Positions 24,144-34,948 of a stretch of DNA of 64,000 nucleotides are shown here, in pieces. The notes beneath the pieces were generated by a model that was not told the DNA's origin, did not search any database, and saw nothing but the letters and a program-made list of their open reading frames with translations. Made by a program: the position numbers and the translations under genes. Origin of the DNA: Scilla litardierei (taxonomy: Eukaryota; Streptophyta; Magnoliopsida; Asparagales; Asparagaceae); assembly GCA_030789695.1 (NCBI GenBank), contig CM061133.1, positions 96,739,128-96,803,127 of the forward strand, given 5' to 3'. Position 1 is the first letter of the stretch. Each line of letters opens with the position of its first letter.

Positions 24144-24306
24144 TGTAACGGTCGCTTTCCGACCTTATGGATTTGCTGCGTGCACGTGCTTTATCGTGCA
24201 CATATTTTATTTGGCTATTTCTGGATTCCGATATATGCGATGTGATATGTCGTTGTGATCGTATGGGAGTGTAGAATTTTATAGTAATTTTTAGGAACGT
24301 CATTTC
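24144..24306 (+). mobile_element. LTR I, left part
   Basis: It starts with TGTAACGGTCGC within the integrase of H. It shares GTGCACGTGC and the GATATGTCGTTGTGA region with LTRs B and C, so it is a diverged member of that group. It is interrupted at 24306 by copia E and resumes at 32317. The five bases before it, CACGA (24139-24143), are the expected target duplication. Confidence 0.75.
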
Positions 24307-24910
24307 TGTAGGATCCTGCCAAAACAGAGTTAGGATCGATAATTAAAGTGGAGACTTACGCTTGCGTATGTGGAACGGTAGTCTCGGAACTTTGCCTTCG
24401 GATTCGCCACGACGGATCGAGTCTTCTCACGAACGGAGTAAGGCTACTAATCCACAATCTAAATCTCTATTTTAGATTAAGAACTTGGAAAGAGGAAGAG
24501 AAAGGATTTCTGCAGAGCTTCGCTAGGATGAAGTTGCATGCATGAATTTCATGCAAAAGGTGTAAGAAATGGCTTACCCTTGGGTCTTATTTATAGCCCC
24601 CAAGGTAGTTATTTTAGGGTAAGTTGTTCCTTTGGAACAACTTAATTAAGGTGTACCATGATACATGGCACATTATAAGCTTAAGTTGTACCATATGCAT
24701 GGTACAACATAAGCTTAAGATATTCCCCCTTTATTAGCCATATGTCGCATGCACTTATGCATATATAATGCGACTTTCCCACTCATCCAGAGATCCTCTC
24801 CGCAAGGGAACAGATTCCCTTTGTACACGACTTCGTGTACGCGACGTTCGAGGTCCGTATTCCCTCGTACATCCCCCACAAGGGTGTACAAACGTCTTCC
24901 ATATCCAACA
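24307..24910 (-). repeat. 3' LTR of E
   Basis: On the minus strand it runs from TGTTGGATATGG to GGATCCTACA. It is nearly identical to 31709-32311. Confidence 0.95.
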
Positions 24911-24920
24911 TCTCCCACTC
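24911..24920 (-). other. Polypurine tract of E
   Basis: GAGTGGGAGA on the minus strand abuts the 3' LTR start and is the usual copia plus-strand primer. Confidence 0.8.
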
Positions 24921-25960
24921 ACACTTGAGGGGATTGTAAGAGAACGTCTTTCCCTTAGTTCTTTCATCTATCATACCGAGAAATAGACCGTGCGACCGTC
25001 ATGCACGTAGAGTCTGTTGTTGTGCACTTGTTAGAGATACACAACGACCTCGATGGTGCAAAGTTGAGTAGTTCAACGCATGCTTTACCCTAGATTATTT
25101 CTTCACATTTCTTATACTTTATATTCAACAATTGAATCCCATCTGGATTACAATTGGCTGGCCAGCTTTGAATCATTAAAGTCCAAATGCGAATATGAAA
25201 TCAATCTTCCTCTTCTTGCGAACCTTCTGATCTTGACTTGATTCGCTTTTCTAACGTGCCCCGCCGAGCCGAATTATCATAGCCCATTAGTAACACGCTA
25301 AGATAGCGATCATCTCATCAAATCTAAAGGAACCAATTGGAGTCCTTGAGGGTAAGAGTTAAGACCCGTATGGCCTTTGAGTCTCACATAATAGCAAACA
25401 ATATTGCTACTAACTCAGTGGTCGAAATGCATACGTGGTATGAACACGTACTACAACATCACTCCTTTCCCAGGGAGAGTATGTCTTAATGATGTTGTAC
25501 GGATGAAAGATCAGACACCACAGTGCCTATCTTTTTGAGTCCCCTTACTACTCGTGAAATATTCACGGACTCTCATCCTGCATAAGACAAATAGGATTAA
25601 AAAATCCAATGAGATCTTTATATCCTTGTGATACAGATCTCAGATCTTTTGTAAGCATCCGTATGATGCAGATCTTTTATTCGACTATCTTGTTTAAGTC
25701 ACGACTCTAAATCATTTGTCTAATGATTTTGACTTTAAACTAGTCTCATCTCTATCTTATCCATCTGATAAGATAAGGCGGTTGCTCATGTGAGAGAGCC
25801 AACCTTAATCTGTCCGACATACACACAATAAAATAGCTGAGACTCAAACACAAATGTTTAAAATTATTTGTAAGAAACTTGTATGCAATATATAAAAGAA
25901 CTTCTTTCTTTTATTAAACTTTGATCTTCTATAGACATGGGAAATATTACAAGATACAGC
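24921..25960 (-). other. 3' untranslated part of E
   Basis: About 1 kb lies between the natural pol stop (25961-25963) and the purine tract. I see no coding frame in it. Confidence 0.6.
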
Positions 25961-27472
25961 TCAGCACCTACGCATTCCCATAGATGATAAGTGTTTGTAG
26001 AACACATCTCTGGGGATCGCCTAGGTAAGGGGATCTGCTATCATCTCATGCGTGGATATGTATCCTATGTCTACTTCCTTCCGTTTGTCATAGTCCTTCG
26101 CAAACTTGAATCAAATGTCAATGTGTTTGGTCTTACAATGAAATTTAGGATCTTTGACGTAGGCAATCGAAGCTTGACTATCACTGTATATAGGAACAGT
26201 GCTTGTGTCAGTGGCATTCGTCAGCCTGTCTAAGAATTTCCTAAGCCAAACAGCTTCTTGGACCGCCATGCTGAATGCTACGAATTCGGCTTCCATGGTT
26301 GATAGAGCGATGCAGGTTTGTTTCTTGCTGCTCCAGGATATTGCACCATTCCCGAGCAAGAAAACAAAGCCTGAGGTAGATCTTCGCTCGTCGAGATCAC
26401 CTGCCCAATCAGCATCGGTATAGCCTTCGAGTCTCAAGGTATTGCCTTGATAGCATAACGCATAGTCCGCAGTCCCTTTGAGGTACCTTAATATCCTCTT
26501 CACCGCTTTCCAGTGTGCTTGTCCTGGGTTGGATTGGTAATGGCTTACCATACCAACACCATAGCAAATGTCCGGTCTGGTACACATCATAGCGTACATC
26601 AGACTCCCGACAGCACTGGAGTATGGAACCTTTTCCATAGCTTTCTTTTCTTTTGGATCGTTGGGACACATTTCCAAACATAGACCCTCGCCTTTGCTTA
26701 TTGGAGTATCAATTGGCTTGCAGTCCTGCATATTAAATCGTTCTAAAACTTTCTTTATATATGTCTCTTGAGAGAGAGAAAGAAGTTTCTTGGAACGGTT
26801 CCTTGAGATCTTAACCCCAAGGATATATGCAGCTTCACCCATGTCTTTCATCTCAAAGACGGATGAAAGCCAATCTTTGATATCCAATATAAGACGCTTT
26901 TCATTTCCGGCTATAAGTATGTCATCTACATAAAGAGACATAATTACATACTTGTTTTTAATCCTCTTAATATATACGCAGTTGTCTTCGTCGAGCATGG
27001 AGAAACCATACGACAAAACGACTTCTTGAAAGCGCATATACCACTGCCTTGAGGATTGTTTAAGACCATATATGGATTTACGAAGTTTACAAACCTTATG
27101 TTTGTTTTCTTCTTGTACAAACCCGTTTGGTTGTTCCATGTAGATCTCATCATCCAGTTCTCCGTTAAGAAAAGCAGTCTTTACATCCATCTGATGTAAC
27201 TCGAGGTCCAAACAAGCCACCATTGCCAGAATTAAGCGAATGGAGGTAAAACGCACGACAGGAGAGAAAGTCTCTTCGTAGTCTATTCCTTCCTGTTGCG
27301 TGAAACCTTTCGCAACAAGGAGAGCTTTATATTTCTCGATGGAGCCATCAGCCTTATGCTTGATTTTGAGAACCCACTTGTTCCCAATGGCTCTACGTCC
27401 CTTAGGTAAATCAACCAAGTCCCAGACTTGGTTTGTTTTCATGGATTGAAGTTCTTCTTCCATTGCCGCTAT
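25961..27472 (-). pseudogene. E reverse transcriptase and RNase H, broken by stops
   Basis: The minus-strand frame continues Gag-PR-IN after an in-frame TGA (27473-27475), and the longest open piece is 450 codons (27463-26111). Visible parts are the RT palm start GFTQQEGIDYEETFSPV near residue 53 of this piece, YVDD catalytic aspartates at 178-181, and copia RNase H with YTDADWAGD near 348 and STMEAEF near 389. A second in-frame TGA lies at 26111-26113 and a TAG at 26021-26023. In-frame sequence between and after them still reads as the family C-terminus (ADPLT at the TAG, natural stop at 25961). Three nonsense codons with no frameshift suggest decay after a recent insertion. The protein would copy element RNA into DNA in virus-like particles if intact. 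Confidence 0.9.
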
Positions 27473-30031
27473 TCATTTATCTTTAGCAGGGCATGTGACG
27501 GCCTGTTTGAAATTTGCAGGTTCGTCATCATCTTGTAGTAATGTCATGAATGTTTGAGGAAATTCATCCTCAAATCTCAGAGGTGTTAGCCTCGTTCGAT
27601 TACTACGTCTTGTTTGAGTTTGATCACTCCCACTTGGAATGACATCACTCCCACTTGGAATAACATCACTCCCACTCGGAATAGGATTGGTATCGTTCGT
27701 ATCATCCATTGGTGAAGTTTGAAACGTATTTTCTTCTTCACCAAGAATTCTCCCACTCGAACGTTCCGATCCTTCTTGATCCCAAGTCTCAAACAAGGAT
27801 AAGTCTTGACTTATCTCACCCTGTCTTGGAAACTCGTTTTCCAAGAAGACAACATCCCTCGATTCGAATTCTATTAGACCTCCATTGTCCTCTTGACCGA
27901 CGAAAGCATATCCTTTGGATTTTTCAGCGTATCGGATGAAGATACACTTCCTCCCACGTGGCCCAAGTTTGCCATATTTGTGAGAGGATAAATGTGCGTA
28001 AGATGCACAACCCCAAGGTTTTAGAATGCTTAAGTCTGGAGTTCTATTGTTCCACAACTCATAAGGAGTAGAACTTACCGACTTCGAGGGTACACGGTTT
28101 AAGATGAATGCTGCCGTCAATAATGCGTCACCCCAAAAGGTGATAGGCAAATTTGCCTGAGACATCATTGAACGGACCATTTCCATCAATGTCCTATTTC
28201 TTCTTTCCGCAACACCGTTTTGTTGTGGAGTATAAGGCATAGTTATTTGATGAACTATGCCTTTTTCATCACAGAGTTCCTTAAAACTCGTTGATTGATA
28301 TTCCCCACCCCGATCGGTTCGCAAGACCTTTATCTTGCGATCTAGTTGATTTTCCACTAAACTCATATAGTTTTTGAAGCAAGTTAAAGCTTCATGTTTG
28401 TGAGAAATCAAATAAATATGACCGAAACGGGTGAAGTCATCAATGAAAGTGATGAAATAGGACTTCCCGCGTCTTGTCTTAACATTCATTGGACCGCAAA
28501 TGTCCGAATGGATAAGCTGTAATGGAACTTCGGCCCTTGTGCCAGTTCCAAACGGCTTGCGACAAGTTTTCCCTACAAGACAATGTTCGCAAGTTGACAT
28601 TTCAACTTTTGAAACATTAGATAGCAAGCCACTTTTGGCAAGTCTATCCATTCTAGTTGGTCCAATATGACCAAGTCTTGCATGCCAACAAATGATCTCA
28701 GATTCAGAGTTAGAAGCATTTGTTAAATGGAAACTTTCATTAATGGAAGAAGAATCATCATACATTGTATTTAAAACAATTAATCCATTACAAACATTAC
28801 CAGAACCAATCAAAGAATTATTACAAACAAGGTCAACATATTGTTTATAGAACCTCCACTCATAATCTAAAGACATTAACATGACCACGGATACGATATT
28901 TCTTCTAATATCTGGAGCAAAGAGGACGTCATGCAATAATAAAGTCCGGCCGTTGTCGAGAACTAGCTTGCATGTTCCGACGCCTTTGACTTCAACACGA
29001 GTGTTGTTGCCGACGTATATCCACTTTGTTCTTTGAGTTATCCTCCGATACTCTACGAAGAACCTTCTGTCCTTCGCTACGTGGTCTGTGGCCCCTGAAT
29101 CAATCAACCAAAAATAGTTAGATTCAGCAAGAAACATGGAACTAGAAACACATATGTAACTAGTCCTACAAGTTACCTTATCTCTTCCATCCGTACATGT
29201 ACGGGCGAAGTGACCGTACTTGTTGCACTTAAAGCACTTGATCTTCTTCAAGTTTTTCTTCTTTGAGTGCACATTCTTTTGCCACTTTTTGTTCTTAGTC
29301 TTCTTTGAGGTTTCCGGTTCTTGCTTTCGTTCGTTCACAAACCTTAAGCGTTTATTCTTCCGCTTATTTCCTCCATGTGAGGAACTAGCGGCCACGTGCA
29401 CTTCTGCACTTGGTTTTGCGGCTTGAATCCGCTCTTCCTCGAGTTCGAGGTGTTTCGATACATCGCTTAATGTTTTAATGCACTCATTATGAGTGAGATG
29501 CATTTTCATGTTATCCCAGCTATCTGGGAGTGAACGAATGACTGCTTGGATCTGCTGTTCGTCAGACAGCGTAACACCCGCATCCTTTAATTCAGATATG
29601 AGATTCGCCATGTGGCGGAGATGCTTTTTCATAGAATGATCTCGCCGCATCTTGTACGAATCAAATTGAATATTTAAGGAGCGGAGTTTGGTAACCGAAG
29701 TTCCACCAAACTTTACTTCTAGCTCAGACCATATGTCTTTGGCTAGGTCGAATTCCCGAAATAGACGCATTATGTCATTGTCCATTGCGGACAGTAACGT
29801 AATACGTGCTATTTTGTTCTTTCGAGTCCAAGTATCATAAGCTTCCCGGTCCCTCTTGTGTTGGGCCGTATTGCCCAACTCAGGTTCTTCCATTATGTTT
29901 TGGAGTGTTTCGAGCACATCTTGCTCCTCCAAAACATATTGGATTTTTATTGACCAAAGTTTATAATTGTCGCCGTTGAGCTTTTCACCTTTGTTAAGCT
30001 CTGCGACAATGTTCTTAGAAGCGGTTGACAT
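27473..30031 (-). CDS. Copia Gag-protease-integrase polyprotein of E
   Basis: The frame is open from ATG at 30052, but I prefer the second ATG at 30031 (MSTASKN), because D starts with the equivalent MSSASKN. Numbering from 30052: UBN2-like Gag to about residue 260, Lys-rich stretch 227-272, CCHC zinc knuckle CFKCNKYGHFARTC at 273-286, aspartic protease LIDSGATDH at about 316, and integrase HHCC (His 457 and 461, Cys 488 and 491) with catalytic D517, D580 and E616. A three-fold IPSGSDV repeat sits at about 791-810, before the RT. The frame ends at a TGA (27473-27475) where copia pol should continue into RT, so this is a truncated polyprotein. Gag and integrase could still be made; RT could not without readthrough. 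Confidence 0.9.
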   Translation of the reverse strand: MSTASKNIVAELNKGEKLNGDNYKLWSIKIQYVLEEQDVLETLQNIMEEPELGNTAQHKRDREAYDTWTRKNKIARITLLSAMDNDIMRLFREFDLAKDIWSELEVKFGGTSVTKLRSLNIQFDSYKMRRDHSMKKHLRHMANLISELKDAGVTLSDEQQIQAVIRSLPDSWDNMKMHLTHNECIKTLSDVSKHLELEEERIQAAKPSAEVHVAASSSHGGNKRKNKRLRFVNERKQEPETSKKTKNKKWQKNVHSKKKNLKKIKCFKCNKYGHFARTCTDGRDKVTCRTSYICVSSSMFLAESNYFWLIDSGATDHVAKDRRFFVEYRRITQRTKWIYVGNNTRVEVKGVGTCKLVLDNGRTLLLHDVLFAPDIRRNIVSVVMLMSLDYEWRFYKQYVDLVCNNSLIGSGNVCNGLIVLNTMYDDSSSINESFHLTNASNSESEIICWHARLGHIGPTRMDRLAKSGLLSNVSKVEMSTCEHCLVGKTCRKPFGTGTRAEVPLQLIHSDICGPMNVKTRRGKSYFITFIDDFTRFGHIYLISHKHEALTCFKNYMSLVENQLDRKIKVLRTDRGGEYQSTSFKELCDEKGIVHQITMPYTPQQNGVAERRNRTLMEMVRSMMSQANLPITFWGDALLTAAFILNRVPSKSVSSTPYELWNNRTPDLSILKPWGCASYAHLSSHKYGKLGPRGRKCIFIRYAEKSKGYAFVGQEDNGGLIEFESRDVVFLENEFPRQGEISQDLSLFETWDQEGSERSSGRILGEEENTFQTSPMDDTNDTNPIPSGSDVIPSGSDVIPSGSDQTQTRRSNRTRLTPLRFEDEFPQTFMTLLQDDDEPANFKQAVTCPAKDK

Positions 30032-30489
30032 ATTCGATTCAAAAAACTGCAAAGAAAATGAAAAACGCGATCAAAATTCTATGCATAAAGTTTCGATTCT
30101 TTAAACACTTGATAAGTTCCTTGGATGCGTTGAAATGTTACTCTAGAATCGAGAAGTTCACTACGTTCACAACTACCATCTAGAAGTAACTTTCAAAGTA
30201 TCCCTCTTACTTATCTCAAGTAAAAAGAAATCAGAAATAATACCCGTATGGTATTAGCAGCGGAAAAATACTTTGAAAAACATATCTTTCAAAATGGAAT
30301 AGGTGAGAATTTGCGCAAAGAATTTTAGCGCAACAATTGCCAAGCCACGAGACCTGTTCTACACACCCATGGGTTAGATAACCATGGCCGGATCGTGGTA
30401 GGACTTGGAATTCTAAATTGCGCTATCCCGATTAAGGACGGGACATAACCTATTTGAAAAACATCTTTTTCAAAAAAAAAATTGAAAGC

Positions 30490-30745
30490 ACGTTGGCTAA
30501 TCTCCGTAGAGTAGAGCACAACGTCACAAGTACATTGGCTAATCTCCGTAGAGTAGAGCACAATGACATGGCTAATCTCGCATGAAGTAGAGCACTATGG
30601 CTAATCTTCAAAGAGTAGAGTCTAATTAAAAAACTTCGTTAAAACGTTAGTCCCGTATGAACTAGTCAGCACTGTGGTTAGCCCCGTATGGACTAAACGA
30701 CACATTTGAGTTTGACCAAGGCCTTTTGTTACCCCGTATGAGTCA
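30490..30745 (-). repeat. Short repeats in E leader (AGTAGAGCAC and CCCGTATG types)
   Basis: GGCTAATCTCCGTAGAGTAG-type units occur four times at 30490-30625. CCCCGTATG-type units occur three times at 30650-30745. Both types recur in D (61862-62190), with more copies of the first. Confidence 0.8.
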
Positions 30746-30783
30746 TTTGGCAAGTTTACAATCGACACAGACCATCTGTCTGA

Positions 30784-30820
30784 TTGGTCGACCAAAAACA
30801 CTAAATTGGTCGACCAATTT
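30784..30820. repeat. Paired TTGGTCGACCAA palindromes
   Basis: ATTGGTCGACCAA is followed at 30803-30820 by the perfect 18-base palindrome AAATTGGTCGACCAATTT. The same pair occurs in D at 61752-61787. Confidence 0.9.
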
Positions 30821-30837
30821 TTGAATTGCAACATCTT

Positions 30838-31215
30838 CCCGGCCAGGGCCTCTGCCCTGGCCGGGGCTTGGCCAAGGGCCGGCCAGGGCCTCTGCCCTGG
30901 CCGGCCAGGGGACTTGGCCCCCTCGACCAGGGCCTCTGCCCTGGCCGAGGCCGGCCAAGGCCGGCCAGGCCCTGGCCGAGGCCAGGGTGCCGGCCCTGGC
31001 CTCTGACAGGGCCGGCCCTGGCCACTGCCAGGGCCGGCCCTGGCCACTGCCAGGCCGGCCCTGGCCTTGGCCAAGGCCGGCCATTGCCGGCCTGGCCTTG
31101 GCCGGCCACTGCCGGCCTGGCCATGGCCGGCCATGGCTTGGCCATGGCCGGTCATGGCCAAGGCCATTTGGCATTGGCCGGCCATGGCCCCTTTGGCCAT
31201 GGCCGGCCACCCCCT
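30838..31215. repeat. GGCC/GGCCGGCC array in E leader
   Basis: About 380 bases consist almost entirely of GGCC words separated by two to four bases (CCTGGCC, CTTGGCC and GCCATGGCC types), including many GGCCGGCC. It is self-complementary at every scale and GC-rich in an otherwise AT-rich neighbourhood. D carries a longer version (61270-61735). Confidence 0.9.
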
Positions 31216-31496
31216 TTGAATGGGGTTACCGCACACATTCCTCCCCCTTGATGGGGTGGTCGCCGGTGGTTATTGGCCGTAGCCAATCCCCTCCGCAAGT
31301 GAAGGGGGGGTGCATAGCCTTCATAGCCCATTTGGCCATGGTGCACATGCACCAAATTCCTCTTACCCGATGGAAATAACTATCATCATCTTCCTCGATG
31401 AAGCACCCGTTCGTCGATGAAGCACCCGTTCGTCGAGAAATTAGTTATTTCCTAATGGCCGTGTGCCAAAAATGAAAAATAACATACTACGTGAAC

Positions 31497-31640
31497 GGTC
31501 GGTTCTTCCCGTCACGGAGAGTTCCTACCATATCCGTAATGATAGGAGACCCTAACGTGAAAAGAACAACTGCGTTCTCTCCGTCACGAAGCGTTCCTAC
31601 TATATCCGTAATAGTAGGAGACCCATTCGTGAAAAAGACA
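31497..31640 (-). repeat. About 70-base tandem duplication in E leader
   Basis: Two adjacent units share TCCGTCACG(G/A)AG, GTTCCTAC(C/T)ATATCCGTAAT and TAGGAGACCC. Both are present in D at 60850-60990. Confidence 0.85.
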
Positions 31641-31694
31641 ACGACTCGTTCATAGTTTCGACGGGGCGGTGGTTTGACCGGGGCGAACCCATAT

Positions 31695-31707
31695 GGCTCT
31701 GATACCA
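31695..31707 (-). other. Primer binding site of E
   Basis: TGGTATCAGAGCC on the minus strand lies one base inside the 5' LTR. It is the standard initiator tRNA-Met type. Confidence 0.95.
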
Positions 31708-31708
31708 A

Positions 31709-32311
31709 TGTAGGATCCTGCCAAAACAGAGTTAGGATCGATAATTAAAGTGGAGACTTACGCTTGCGTATGTGGAACGGTAGTCTCGGAACTTTGCCTT
31801 CGGATTCGCCACGACGGATCGAGTCTTCTCACGAACGGAGTAAGGCTACTAATCCACAATCTAAATCTCTATTTTAGATTAAGAACTTGGAAAGAGGAAG
31901 AGAAAGGATTTCTGCAGAGCTTCGCTAGGATGAAGTTGCATGCATGAATTTCATGCAAAAGGTGTAAGAAATGGCTTACCCTTGGGTCTTATTTATAGCC
32001 CCCAAGGTAGTTATTTTAGGGTAAGTTGTTCCTTTGGAAAACTTAATTAAGGTGTACCATGATACATGGCACATTATAAGCTTAAGTTGTACCATATGCA
32101 TGGTACAACATAAGCTTAAGATATTCCCCCTTTATTAGCCATATGTCGCATGCACTTATGCATATATAATGCGACTTTCCCACTCATCCAGAGATCCTCT
32201 CCGCAAGGGAACAGATTCCCTTTGTACACGACTTCGTGTACGCGACGTTTGAGGTCCGTATTCCCTCGTACATCCCCCACAAGGGTGTACAAACGTCTTC
32301 CATATCCAACA
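31709..32311 (-). repeat. 5' LTR of E
   Basis: It is the copy next to the primer site, 603 bases, ending on the plus strand in CCATATCCAACA. A TATA box on the minus strand lies at 31990-31997 (TATAAATA). Confidence 0.95.
31990..31997 (-). promoter_or_regulatory. TATA box of E 5' LTR
   Basis: TATAAATA on the minus strand is followed by the sequence GACCCAAGGG. The same box is in D at 60481. Confidence 0.65.
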
Positions 32312-32316
32312 ATTTC

Positions 32317-32828
32317 ACGGCTCGTTTTCTCACAAAACGACTTGGAATGATAGGGGGGTTTTAGTCTTTTATCTCGAAACGCAGATTCTGATTTTTCGTA
32401 AATTCTTGGTAGGCGTAGCGCACGATCAGGCTCCGTAGATCTGTGTGTCTCGTCTCCACGATCGCCCCGGTATTTTCGGATTATTTTTCTGACGCCCGAG
32501 GCGAGAGATATCACCCAGATAAATCTTGACCGTTGATTTTTAGCCAAATCACTTGAGTTTCAAATTTTAAATCTAATCTTAGCAAATCCCTAATGATACC
32601 CATACGTATCAAGGGTAAATCCTCTGCCACTATAGGCACCTATCTTTTCCCCTATCTACACCCTTCATATCCCTATCTCCCTCTCACATTTAACCAATAT
32701 CCTATAGGTGTCTAGCACTAGTTCTTTTTAGATATTAAATCAAAACCCAAGCTATTCACGTGTATCCTAGGCTAGGGTTTTTGTTTACCCAGCCGCCACC
32801 AAGAGAGAAACCCCCCCGATTCTAACTC

Positions 32829-32862
<34 letters not shown>

Positions 32863-33242
32863 CTCTCTCTCTCTCTCTCTCTCTCCCCCCCATCTCTCTA
32901 TCTCAAAGCCCTAGCCGCAGTTGCCCCTCGTCGGTGGCCATCACCCCAGCCCGGTGCCGCCCCGCTCGCCTGCACCATGACCTCCACAGCCAGGCACTTC
33001 CCCACGACTGCCCCAGCCTGCGGCTGCCCCGCCGAGACCCCCTCGCACTACAGCGGCTGCGGCGAGCGCAGCCGCGCTGCAGTCCCATCTTCCGGCACCG
33101 TGACGTCGCATGAACCCCCTGTGACCGCCGGAGCCCTCATCCGTCGATGTTGGTCACTACTGTGAACGGCAGCAGCAACGGCTGCCGTTTTTCGACGACC
33201 CACGGCCTTTCTCCACCGCCGGAGGCCCTTCACGGCCTTCCC
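32317..33242 (+). mobile_element. LTR I, right part
   Basis: It continues LTR I after copia E: TTTCTCACAAAACGACTTGG corresponds to the CGAGTCGTTTTCCCACA region of LTRs B and C. It includes a CA/CT microsatellite (32830-32886) and a GC-rich 3' part. It is interrupted at 33243 by element C, so its end is not in the window. Long frames at 32903-33254 are compositional. Confidence 0.6.
32830..32886 (+). repeat. (CA)n(CT)n microsatellite
   Basis: About 14 CA units are followed directly by about 13 CT units and a short C run. Confidence 0.95.
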
Positions 33243-33831
33243 AGTAACGACCACTTTTCATTGTGCGTTGTTCGTGCACGTGGTTTTGGCCGTGCACGTG
33301 TTTGTTTTAGACTTTGTTTGTTTGTGAACACTTTCGTGTGATATGCCGTTGTGAACGTCTCTGAGAATATTAAATAGTGGCACTATTTTGGAACGACGTT
33401 TCTCGAGTCGTTTTCCCACAATTTAAACTTATTCGATGAGACGTGGCGATTTTCACTTTTGACGGGAGACGTTTCTATTTTTATTTTCGTCGTCCGACGT
33501 CAAAATTGAGATCCGTCTTCTTAGTTAGCTCACTCTCGTCATCACGATCACCCTGATATTTATTTTATAATTTTTAGAGTTTATTTGACCACTTTTATAT
33601 TTTTAACAAGTTTTATAATATTTTTAATAATTAATTTTTAAATTAATTTCGGCCAAATAAAATTTATTTGAGTTTTAAACGTATTAAAGAATTTTTGAGC
33701 CAATTTCCAGCTCATTTGGACCAAGTCAAATCCTTGGGTGAGTTGGAGAAGTTGAATTTCAAATTTTAAATATTTTTGAACTTCTAATCCTATTAGATTT
33801 AGCCCTAGACTTAGTCAACCCATCTACACTA

Positions 33832-33838
33832 TATAAAC
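33832..33838 (+). promoter_or_regulatory. TATA box of C 5' LTR
   Basis: TATAAAC follows CATCTACACTA. The same position carries TATATAAG in B and TATATAAA in the C 3' LTR (59287). Confidence 0.6.
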
Positions 33839-33899
33839 AACCCCTAGGAAGAACTATTTTCGCAAGAAATTAACCCTAGCCTCTTCCAAAACTCAAATT

Positions 33900-34420
33900 T
33901 GACGTTGCGACGATTCGTCGCAATGTTGCGACGAACAGCTGCCGCACGGCCGAAGAAACAGGCCCAAATCCCCCGCTCCGACCGCTAGCCTCCCCAGCAT
34001 CCCCGCTCCGCACCGACCCACTACTGTCGCCCACTTCGTTCTACTGCACCGACCGAGAGAAGCTCTCGGTCAGACCGAGAGCTTCGCCCGCTTTCCGTTC
34101 CGCACAACCGCCCGCACCAAACCCCGCTTCGTCCCCCGCTCAGCGCCGTGCCCGACCGAAGGGATTCCCCGCATCGCCCGCCCTCCGCAACGTTGCAACG
34201 GCTGCAACGTTGCAGCGCCCGAACTCCCGCATCCAAGGCGCCCGACCGATGCTGTCCTCCGCACCGACCGAGAGCACCAAGGCCCGCACCGACCGCAGCG
34301 ATGCACCCCCGTTCCCATGTGTCTGACCGACGGAGCTCCCCGCACCGAGGCTGTACGACCGAGAGCCAAACCCCGCACCTGTCGCACCGCTTGCCACCGT
34401 GGGCCCCCCAAGTTCTCTAG
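33900..34420. repeat. GC-rich palindromic R region of LTR C
   Basis: CCGACCGAGAG- and CGCACCGACC-type words fill about 500 bases downstream of the TATA box. The region contains a perfect hairpin with 13-base arms GAAGCTCTCGGTC around a single A (34059-34085). Homologous regions lie at 46910-47400, 53245-53740 and 59355-59870. Opposite-strand frames of 70-190 codons here are compositional. Confidence 0.8.
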
Positions 34421-34948
34421 AGGTATTGTGGGTCCCCCAAAGGTCCCTAGGACTACTGTGGGCCCCACCTAGGTGCTTTCTCTCTGACGATTCGTCGTGC
34501 ACGACGTTGCGACACGTCGTAGCCTGTCGTCACACGTGCTAGCTTTGGAATCTGGAACCGTGGCTCCGGTTGATGCTCTGAACTTTCCAGCGAGGAAACT
34601 AATTTGGAATCTAGACTTGGAGCGTGTTCTCCTATTCCAACCCCCGGCGTCGCTACCTGACGCCGGTGTAGCTTTCGCGTCATGTTGAGGTAACACTTTG
34701 CACCCCTAGGACCCCCAACCCATTGCCTGCTAATCAAGACTAAAATCAGTATTTTTAAAGTATTTTAAATGTTTTAAATTCACTAATGAAGATTAATAAT
34801 ATGGAATTTAGGCCGGTGGACTTGTGCACGTAGGGTAATTGTGACTTTGGACTCGTTGGACGTGTTACTCAGACGTGATACTTGCAGGCAAGTGTAACTT
34901 GCCAACTCTTGTGTAGGGCCATGTTTCTAGGCCACTTCCTTGTTTTCA

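Larger units (their letters stand above)
30055..31708 (-). other. Long structured leader of E
   Basis: About 1.65 kb lies between the 5' LTR and the gag start. In transcript order it contains a 70-base tandem duplication (31497-31640), a doubled CACCCGTTCGTCGA word (31400-31437), a GGCC-rich array (30838-31215), paired TTGGTCGACCAA palindromes (30784-30820), CCCGTATG repeats (30650-30745) and AGTAGAGCAC repeats (30490-30625). No protein is supported: the 110-200 codon frames here are Gly/Pro/Arg/Ala-rich translations of the GGCC array on both strands. Confidence 0.85.
24307..32311 (-). mobile_element. Complete copia element E
   Basis: Two LTRs of 604 and 603 bases bound a 6.8 kb internal region. 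ATTTC is duplicated exactly on both sides (24302-24306 and 32312-32316). By eye the LTRs differ by one substitution and one single-base indel, so insertion was recent. Reading direction is right to left: 5' LTR 31709-32311, primer site, long leader, Gag-PR-IN, RT-RNase H, purine tract, 3' LTR 24307-24910. Coding is broken by nonsense codons. Element D at the right edge belongs to the same family. Confidence 0.95.

Noticed and set aside
24768..24986. Frames of 62-72 codons in the E LTRs (also 32116-32547 and 59934-60334)
   Set aside because: They lie in LTR sequence, recur with each LTR copy and have no domain.
33900..34740. Long opposite-strand frames in the GC-rich LTR parts (also 46858-47545, 53224-53825, 59456-60007)
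   Set aside because: High GC and few stop codons explain them. They recur only because the LTRs recur, and they overlap on both strands without any motif.
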